Positions 59,160 through 64,000 of a stretch of 64,000 bases of DNA are shown one piece after another. How positions within the stretch are numbered: position 1 is the first letter of the stretch; each line of letters opens with the position of its first letter. The position numbers and the translations under genes were made by a program. Below the pieces are notes generated by a model. The model had not been told where the DNA came from. It saw only the letters and a list, made by a program, of their open reading frames with translations, and searched no databases. The stretch is from contig JAFYOP010000004.1 of the NCBI GenBank assembly GCA_017547885.1, forward strand, positions 537,096 to 601,095, given 5' to 3'. The stretch comes from Clostridia bacterium (GTDB lineage: Bacteria; Bacillota; Clostridia; Christensenellales; CAG-138).

Positions 59160-60184
59160 AAAAGTGGAGGCAAAAGCGAAGCTTGCGGGTGCGGCTGACC
59201 TTGCTGGTTATGGCAGAACTGCTGATAACCGTTGCGCTGGCGTCGGTTTTTTCAGACCTGCTGCATTGGATATTCGGCGATGGGTACGATCCGCCCCGCT
59301 TTCTGGAGCTGTGCCTTATCGGCCTCATGGTGGGAGGCGGCCTTACCCAGTTTATGGGCAGGGTGTTTTTTGACCGGATAAATATGCTGGGAGACGCCAT
59401 GAACAAGGTGGCAGAGGGGGATTTTTCCGTTCATCTTGAGGCGGATAACAGCATCCCAGAGATAGAAAACATATATAACAAGTTCAACTTGATGGTAAAG
59501 GAGCTGAACGCAACAGAGGTGCTGCAAACGGATTTTGTATCCAACGTATCCCACGAGTTTAAGACCCCCATAAACGCCATCGAAGGATACGCTACACTCC
59601 TGCAGGACAAGGAGGGCTTATCTCCGGATGAGCAGGAGCAGTATGTGGACAAGATACTCTTTAATACTCAAAAGCTTTCCAGCCTTGTGGGAAACATACT
59701 GCTGCTGTCCAGGATAGATAATCAGGCCATTCCCCACAAAGGGGCTCCCTTCAGGCTGGATGAGCAGATTCGCCAGGCAATAGTGCTGCTGGAGCCGGAA
59801 TGGGTAAAGAAGGACATAGAGTTTGACGTGGAGATGCAAGACATCACCATAGAGGGCAATGAAAATCTTCTTTTTCACGTATGGAACAATCTTATCGGCA
59901 ACGCCATAAAGTTTGACCCGCCAAACGGGCTGATCAACATAAAGCTGCATAAAAAAGGCGACAAGGCTGTATTTCAGATAGAGGACAGCGGCCCCGGCAT
60001 ATCCGAGGAGGGGCTCAAGCACATATTTGATAAGTTTTATCAGGAGGACAGCTCACACAAGCAGGAGGGCAACGGCCTTGGCCTTGCACTGGCAGGCAGG
60101 ATAGTGAGCCTCCATGGGGGCAGCATAACAGCCGAGAACCTGCCCGGTGGGGGATGCAGGTTTACCGTGGAGCTGAAGGTATAG
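59156..60184 (+). CDS. Sensor histidine kinase
   Basis: A 342-residue membrane kinase. Two hydrophobic helices (LTLLVMAELLITVALASVFS and LCLIGLMVGGGLTQFMG) flank a very short outside loop of about 15 residues, so it probably senses the membrane itself. A HAMP domain, H-box (SNVSHEFKTPINAIEGYA, His133), N-box (HVWNNLIGNAIKFD), G1 (EDSGPGIS) and G2 (GNGLGLALAGRI) are all present. The short sensor loop is typical of intramembrane-sensing kinases responding to envelope stress. It is coupled to the response regulator by an ATGA overlap. Confidence 0.94.
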   Translation: MKKWRQKRSLRVRLTLLVMAELLITVALASVFSDLLHWIFGDGYDPPRFLELCLIGLMVGGGLTQFMGRVFFDRINMLGDAMNKVAEGDFSVHLEADNSIPEIENIYNKFNLMVKELNATEVLQTDFVSNVSHEFKTPINAIEGYATLLQDKEGLSPDEQEQYVDKILFNTQKLSSLVGNILLLSRIDNQAIPHKGAPFRLDEQIRQAIVLLEPEWVKKDIEFDVEMQDITIEGNENLLFHVWNNLIGNAIKFDPPNGLINIKLHKKGDKAVFQIEDSGPGISEEGLKHIFDKFYQEDSSHKQEGNGLGLALAGRIVSLHGGSITAENLPGGGCRFTVELKV

Positions 60185-60194
60185 AAAGCAGCAC

Positions 60195-60230
60195 AAAAGG
60201 CGCTGATGCACAGGCATCGGCGCCTTTTTT
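60195..60230 (+). terminator. Terminator of the two-component operon
   Basis: A stem AAAAGGCGC-GATG / CATC-GCGCCTTTT followed by TT; it separates the kinase from ftsH. Confidence 0.82.
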
Positions 60231-60239
60231 CAACGATAA

Positions 60240-60278
60240 TTGATTTTGAATTGAGGTTGGGTTGTAACTTGGGAGGTA
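60240..60278 (+). promoter_or_regulatory. TTGA direct-repeat operator upstream of ftsH
   Basis: TTGATTTTGAATTGAGGTTG then GGTTG: TTGA/TTGG units at 6, 5, 6, 5 bp steps, giving 11-bp series in the same register as the sites before the glycosyltransferase and cls. Confidence 0.62.
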
Positions 60279-60337
60279 TGCTTACATACGCAGGGTAATA
60301 AAGCGCCCGCAAAACACATTTCAAGGAGACCCCCATA

Positions 60338-62152
60338 ATGAAGGAAGTAAAATCCCCAAAGAAACCTCTTATATATTATTACGTTGTCACTATGATGATC
60401 GTACTGCTTTTCAACATGCTGGCAATGCCCTGGCTGGCCCAGCGTCAGATAAAGCCTGTGGATTACAATACCTTCCGGCAGATGACGGAAAATGGCGAAG
60501 TGGGCAAGGTGGAGCTGCAGGTGCAGGAAAACCGCATACTCTTTACTGATAAAGAAGAAAAGACCGTATACAAGACTGCCATGGTGGAGGATCCTGACCT
60601 TACCGGGCGGCTGTATGAGGCGGGGATATCCTTCAACGGGGAAGAAATAGAGCAGACCTCCCTTTTGGCGTCCCTCATGGGATGGATACTGCCTATACTT
60701 ATGTTTGTGGGTATAGGCCAGTTTATGTCCAGAAAGATGACGCAGAAGGCCGGCGGCAATTCCATGATGTTCAACATGGGCAAGTCCAATGCCAAGGTGT
60801 ATGTCCAGTCCTCAGATGGCATAAAATTCTCAGACGTGGCAGGCGTGGATGAGGCAAAGGAAAACCTTGCGGAAATAGTGGACTACCTTCATAATCCCCA
60901 AAAGTATACCGAGATTGGCGCTTCCATGCCTAAGGGTCTGCTGCTGGTAGGCCCTCCGGGCACAGGCAAGACCATGCTCGCAAAGGCGGTTGCAGGCGAA
61001 GCAAACGTACCCTTTTTCTCCATGTCCGGCTCGGAATTCGTAGAGATGTTCGTGGGCATGGGCGCATCCAAGGTGCGGGACCTTTTTAAACAGGCAAAGG
61101 AAAAGGCTCCCTGCATAGTGTTCATCGATGAAATAGATGCCATAGGCCAGAAGCGAAACAGCGGTCAGTTTGGCGGAAACGACGAGCGGGAGCAGACGCT
61201 TAATCAGCTGCTCACCGAAATGGACGGCTTTGAGGGCAACACAGGGGTAATAATACTTGCCGCTACCAACCGTCCCGAGTCCCTTGACCCCGCTCTCACC
61301 CGACCCGGTCGTTTTGACCGCAGGGTACCTGTGGACCTGCCCGACCTTAAGGGAAGAGAAGAGATACTCAAGGTTCACGCAAAAAAGATAAAGATAGCAC
61401 AGGATGTGGACTTTAACCATATCGCCCGCATGGCCTCCGGCGCTTCCGGCGCGGAGCTTGCAAACATAGTAAACGAGGCGGCACTTAGGGCTGTGCGCTC
61501 AGGCCGCAGCGAGGCCACCCAGGCGGACCTTGAGGAGAGCATCGAGGTGGTGATCGCAGGCTATCAGAAAAAGAACGCCATACTTACGGATAAGGAAAAG
61601 CTTATCGTAGCCTATCACGAAATAGGCCATGCACTGGTGGCGGCAAAGCAGACCAACTCTGCACCTGTGCAGAAGATAACCATCGTGCCTCGCACATCAG
61701 GGGCCCTGGGCTACACCATGCAGGTGGATACCGGCAACCACTACCTGATGAGCAAGGAAGAGATAGAGAATAAAATAGCCACCTATACCGGCGGCAGGGC
61801 GGCAGAGGAACTGGTTTTCGATTCCATTACCACAGGTGCATCCAATGACATAGAACAGGTTACAAAGTTTGCCCGGGCCATGATAACCCGCTTTGGCATG
61901 AGCTCAAGCTTTGGCATGGTGGCGCTGGAAACGGTAAACAATCAATATCTCGGCGGTGACGCAAGCCTTGCCTGCTCTCCCGAGACCCAGACGCAAATAG
62001 ACCAGGAAGTGATGGAGCTTATAGAAAACCAGTACTGCAAGGCATACGAAATACTCAGGGAAAACCGTCAAAAGCTTGATGAGCTTGCAAAGTACCTTTA
62101 CGAAAAGGAAACCATCACCGGCGAGGAGTTTATGAGCATACTTGGCGCATAA
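60338..62152 (+). CDS. ftsH: ATP-dependent zinc metalloprotease FtsH
   Basis: A 604-residue membrane AAA+ protease. Transmembrane helices at about 11-32 and 113-129 flank an outside domain. The AAA module has Walker A GPPGTGKT (205-212), Walker [12 protein letters not shown] (260-270), and the [12 protein letters not shown]. The zinc site is HEIGH (427-431), followed by the third ligand region in [13 protein letters not shown]. The C-terminus is short and lacks the Gln/Glu-rich tail of some orthologs. It degrades misfolded membrane proteins. The upstream TTGA repeats place it in the predicted regulon of the neighbouring two-component system. Confidence 0.96.
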   Translation: MKEVKSPKKPLIYYYVVTMMIVLLFNMLAMPWLAQRQIKPVDYNTFRQMTENGEVGKVELQVQENRILFTDKEEKTVYKTAMVEDPDLTGRLYEAGISFNGEEIEQTSLLASLMGWILPILMFVGIGQFMSRKMTQKAGGNSMMFNMGKSNAKVYVQSSDGIKFSDVAGVDEAKENLAEIVDYLHNPQKYTEIGASMPKGLLLVGPPGTGKTMLAKAVAGEANVPFFSMSGSEFVEMFVGMGASKVRDLFKQAKEKAPCIVFIDEIDAIGQKRNSGQFGGNDEREQTLNQLLTEMDGFEGNTGVIILAATNRPESLDPALTRPGRFDRRVPVDLPDLKGREEILKVHAKKIKIAQDVDFNHIARMASGASGAELANIVNEAALRAVRSGRSEATQADLEESIEVVIAGYQKKNAILTDKEKLIVAYHEIGHALVAAKQTNSAPVQKITIVPRTSGALGYTMQVDTGNHYLMSKEEIENKIATYTGGRAAEELVFDSITTGASNDIEQVTKFARAMITRFGMSSSFGMVALETVNNQYLGGDASLACSPETQTQIDQEVMELIENQYCKAYEILRENRQKLDELAKYLYEKETITGEEFMSILGA

Positions 62153-62165
62153 AAAGGAGAGGTTA

Positions 62166-62852
62166 ATGGAGCGGAATAACTACAGCTATGAAATGATACG
62201 TCAGCTTGTCGCTGCGGGGGAAAGCGGCGCATTTGAGTGGCTGGAGGAAAGGTCGAGGCCATTCCTTGAGCTGATGAGCTATTACAAGTGCGCCATGATG
62301 GAGGTAGAAACCAAATTCAATGTACTTAACGAGGAATATGCCTTTGCCCATGACCGCAATCCCATCAGCAGCATAAAGACACGGCTAAAGCGCTTTGGCA
62401 GCATCAAGGAAAAGATGCAGCGCAAGGGCATACCCCAGACCATAGAGGCCATAGAGCGGGAGCTTAACGATATCGCAGGGGTGAGGGTCATATGCTCCTT
62501 CCCTCAGGATGTGTATATGCTGGCGGAGGCCCTTTTGAAGCAGGATGACATTCGCCTGATACAGAAAAAGGACTACATCAAAAGTCCCAAGCCCAACGGC
62601 TACCGCAGCCTGCACCTCATCGTGGTGGTACCCGTGTTCCTTGCCAACGAGCGGCGGGAGATGAAGGTGGAGATACAGCTCCGCACCATCGCCATGGATT
62701 TCTGGGCCAGCCTTGAGCACCAGATGCACTACAAGAAGGATGCTCCCTTTACAGAGGAAATGGAGCAGGAGTTGCTGGCCTGCGCTGAGATGAGCGCCGC
62801 ATTGGATGAGCGCATGGATGCTCTTAGGAAAAAGGCATCGGAAACAGCTTGA
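62166..62852 (+). CDS. Small alarmone synthetase (RelQ/YjbM-like GTP pyrophosphokinase)
   Basis: A 228-residue single-domain RelA/SpoT synthetase: DRNPISSIKTRLKRFGSIKEK, NDIAGVRVICSFPQDVYMLA, KDYIKSPKPNGYRSLHLIVV and EVQLRTIAMDFWASLEHQMH (as EIQLRTIAM here). It lacks the HD hydrolase and the TGS/ACT domains of long RSH proteins, so it should only make (p)ppGpp. An ATG at 62142 lies within ftsH; ATG 62166 is preceded by AAGGAGAGG. It lies 13 nt after ftsH and is probably co-transcribed with it. Confidence 0.93.
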   Translation: MERNNYSYEMIRQLVAAGESGAFEWLEERSRPFLELMSYYKCAMMEVETKFNVLNEEYAFAHDRNPISSIKTRLKRFGSIKEKMQRKGIPQTIEAIERELNDIAGVRVICSFPQDVYMLAEALLKQDDIRLIQKKDYIKSPKPNGYRSLHLIVVVPVFLANERREMKVEIQLRTIAMDFWASLEHQMHYKKDAPFTEEMEQELLACAEMSAALDERMDALRKKASETA

Positions 62853-62882
62853 CTCAGGTATACTGTGAAAGGAAAAAGAATC

Positions 62883-62916
62883 ACGAAAGAAAGCACCGCA
62901 TGGTGCTTTCTTTCGT
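62883..62916 (+). terminator. Terminator after the alarmone synthetase gene
   Basis: A perfect 15-bp stem (ACGAAAGAAAGCACC / GGTGCTTTCTTTCGT) with a GCAT loop. Confidence 0.8.
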
Positions 62917-62927
62917 TGTATACAGAA

Positions 62928-62950
62928 AACCACGCGATAGTCGCGTGGTT
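62928..62950 (+). repeat. Left-end subterminal hairpin of the IS200-type element
   Basis: AACCACGCGA-TAG-TCGCGTGGTT, a perfect 10-bp stem with a 3-nt loop. IS200/IS605 transposases recognise such imperfect or perfect hairpins near the ends. Confidence 0.7.
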
Positions 62951-62977
62951 CGGTAAAGCTTAAGCGGTGAAAAAAGG

Positions 62978-63034
62978 CCTAATGTGCTAAACTGTTCGAA
63001 AGCCTGCCAGCGAACGAAAAGAAAGCACATTAGG
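62978..63034 (+). promoter_or_regulatory. Hairpin sequestering the tnpA ribosome-binding site
   Basis: CCTAATGTGCT (62978-62988) pairs with AGCACATTAGG (63024-63034), whose last bases are part of the Shine-Dalgarno AGGAGG. This should repress transposase translation, as described for classical IS200. Confidence 0.75.
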
Positions 63035-63045
63035 AGGACATTATA

Positions 63046-63516
63046 ATGGATGAACAAAATAACGTCACGAACAGTTTAGCACATACGAAATGGAATTGTA
63101 AGTACCACATAGTATTTGCGCCAAAGTACCGGAGGAAGGTGTTTTTTGAAGACAAGAGGGAAGATATAAGAGAAATAATAAGGACACTGTGTAAATGGAA
63201 AGGAGTAGACATAATAGAGGGGGAAGTATGCCCGGACCATATCCACCTGCTGTTGAGCATACCGCCAAAGCTGAGTGTATCAGGATTTATGGGATACCTA
63301 AAAGGAAAAAGCAGTCTAATGATATTCCAGAAATACGGAAACATGAAATTTGCATATAGGAACCGAGAATTTTGGTGTAAGGGGTATTACGTAGATACAG
63401 TGGGGAAAAACACAAAAGCAATCAAGGAATATATAGCCGAACAATTAAAGAGGGACAGAGAAAACGACCAGCTGAGTATATTTGACCCACAAGACCCTTT
63501 TAAGGGTAGCAGGTAA
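63046..63516 (+). CDS. tnpA: IS200/IS605 family transposase TnpA
   Basis: A 156-residue Y1 transposase of the HUH superfamily. It shows YHIVFAPKYRRKVF near the N-terminus, the HUH motif His65-Ile-His67 in CPDHIHLLLS, and the nucleophile region KEYIAEQ (Tyr129, Gln133). It excises and inserts single-stranded circles without target duplication. The length is usual for IS200 (about 150 residues), and there is no TnpB next to it. Translation starts at ATG 63046, behind AGGAGG held in a hairpin. The element appears intact and potentially active. Confidence 0.93.
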   Translation: MDEQNNVTNSLAHTKWNCKYHIVFAPKYRRKVFFEDKREDIREIIRTLCKWKGVDIIEGEVCPDHIHLLLSIPPKLSVSGFMGYLKGKSSLMIFQKYGNMKFAYRNREFWCKGYYVDTVGKNTKAIKEYIAEQLKRDRENDQLSIFDPQDPFKGSR

Positions 63517-63858
63517 CAAGCGCAAGCTGGCAGGCGTTTTATGCGCACTTGTGCGCCGCTAGTTGTATTAGGGCTATGCCCGAAACTGAAATACCCTCCG
63601 CTATGCGGGGGGATCATTATTCTATATGGTGCTTTAGCGTGTATAATCCACCAGCTTTGCTGGTGTGTATAAAATGCTTTAGCAACAGTATTGAGCGAAG
63701 CGAATGACAATAAAAAACGCAACTCAAAGCTAAGACTATGGGTAGCACTAACTGGTTTACCAGTAGCAGGGCAAGTGATGCGACTGACGGAATGTTCAGT
63801 GCGTCTTGATACGCTGTCGGCAATATGCCCTTTTAGGGCTGGTGCATACCACCAGTTT
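63517..63858 (+). other. Hairpin-rich noncoding tract right of tnpA
   Basis: About 340 nt with no supported gene but many short stems: GCGCACTTGTGCGC, GGGCTATGCCC, CCTCCGC-TAT-GCGGGGG, CACCAGC-TTT-GCTGGTG, and ACTGGTTTACCAGT. It probably includes the IS200 right end. The length and stem density exceed what a transposon end needs, so a structured RNA is possible. Confidence 0.5.
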
Positions 63859-64000
63859 ATGAACTGTTCCGCAGTAAGTAGACAGAAATAAAACCACCAA
63901 TCGCAGGATTACTCAACCAGACGCCGTTTTTCTAACGGTGTCTTTCCTGTTTTCAATTGGATTCGTTCGTTGTTGTAAAAATGGATATATTGGTCTATCA
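63859..64000 (-). mobile_element. IS3-family insertion sequence, 3' end only
   Basis: The minus strand enters the window inside a transposase gene (63909-63998). Beyond its stop, a stretch beginning TGAACTGTTCCGCAGTAAG (63859 onward) ending AGTAGACA is a candidate terminal inverted repeat. The other end lies outside the window. Confidence 0.6.
63909..64000 (-). CDS. IS3-family transposase OrfB, C-terminal fragment
   Basis: Only the last 29 codons are visible (IDQYIHFYNNERIQLKTGKT, then PLEKRRLVE and TAA). The YIHFYNNERIQ signature is the end of the IS3/IS150 rve (DDE) integrase domain. The gene continues beyond base 64000. Confidence 0.85.
   Translation of the reverse strand, partial: IDQYIHFYNNERIQLKTGKTPLEKRRLVE

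Noticed and set aside
1..64000. tRNA, rRNA and CRISPR arrays
   Set aside because: Looked for T-arm-like motifs, regularly spaced repeats and rRNA stretches; none could be supported by eye.

Overview
The window reads as a chromosome segment of an anaerobic, moderate-GC Bacillota of class Clostridia, probably gut-associated. This is inferred from an NfnAB/GltA-type flavoprotein pair, 2-hydroxyacyl-CoA dehydratases with their ATP-driven activator, ThiW-based thiamine salvage, IPKTGD-type cell-wall sorting motifs, Gram-positive SOS boxes and Shine-Dalgarno sites of the AGGAGG type. No rRNA, tRNA or CRISPR array was found.

Layout. 1-5.4 kb: 3' end of an NfnA-like subunit with NfnB/GltA, a cytoplasmic GH13 glycosidase and a Na/Pi cotransporter. 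5.4-13.3 kb: two copies of one unit, made of a structured leader RNA, a beta-helix surface protein gene and a small ribbon-helix-helix gene. Both surface genes carry a single-base frameshift near the 5' end, and the second RHH copy has a nonsense codon. Two stand-alone cyclic-nucleotide-binding proteins, DNA polymerase IV and an atypical acyltransferase surround them. 13.6-30.1 kb: a catabolic island. A leftward operon (KDG kinase, KDPG aldolase-VOC fusion, Ldh-family and UxuB-like SDR dehydrogenases) is divergent from a LacI regulator. A rightward operon follows with a nitrilase-family hydrolase, a sugar ABC transporter with an ATPase-permease fusion, a NagB-like isomerase/deaminase, a creatininase-family hydrolase, a Gfo/Idh dehydrogenase and a PreA-PreT fusion. 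Together they suggest import of a sugar or cyclitol derivative, possibly nitrogen-bearing, and its conversion to 2-keto-3-deoxygluconate and then pyruvate plus glyceraldehyde-3-phosphate.

30.7-34.4 kb: two 2-hydroxyacyl-CoA dehydratase subunits around their activator, plus a DUF3343 protein. 35.6-39.9 kb: a leftward thiamine salvage operon (thiW, thiM, thiE, thiamine-binding protein, thiD, thiN) behind two complete TPP riboswitches in tandem, each with its own terminator, and a further unrecognised multi-helix element. 40.4-46.6 kb: an HTH regulator divergent from a transmembrane Ser/Thr kinase, a large sortase-type surface protein and a second copy of the acyltransferase. 47.1-47.4 kb: a remnant of a CytX/CodB-like transporter. 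47.7-50.0 kb: an SOS mutagenesis cassette (LexA-like, UmuC-like, YolD-like) with a perfect SOS box inside its promoter.

50.1-62.9 kb: a metallophosphoesterase and a cytoplasmic ParB-like/BMP-domain protein, then an envelope-lipid block (acyltransferase, diacylglycerol kinase, GT4 glycosyltransferase, cardiolipin synthase), a two-component system, FtsH and a small alarmone synthetase. A direct-repeat motif with an 11-bp period (TTGA units) lies upstream of the glycosyltransferase, cardiolipin synthase, the response regulator and ftsH, which predicts one envelope-stress regulon. 62.9-64 kb: an IS200-type element with a hairpin that covers the transposase ribosome-binding site, a hairpin-rich noncoding tract, and the 3' end of an IS3-family transposase running off the window.
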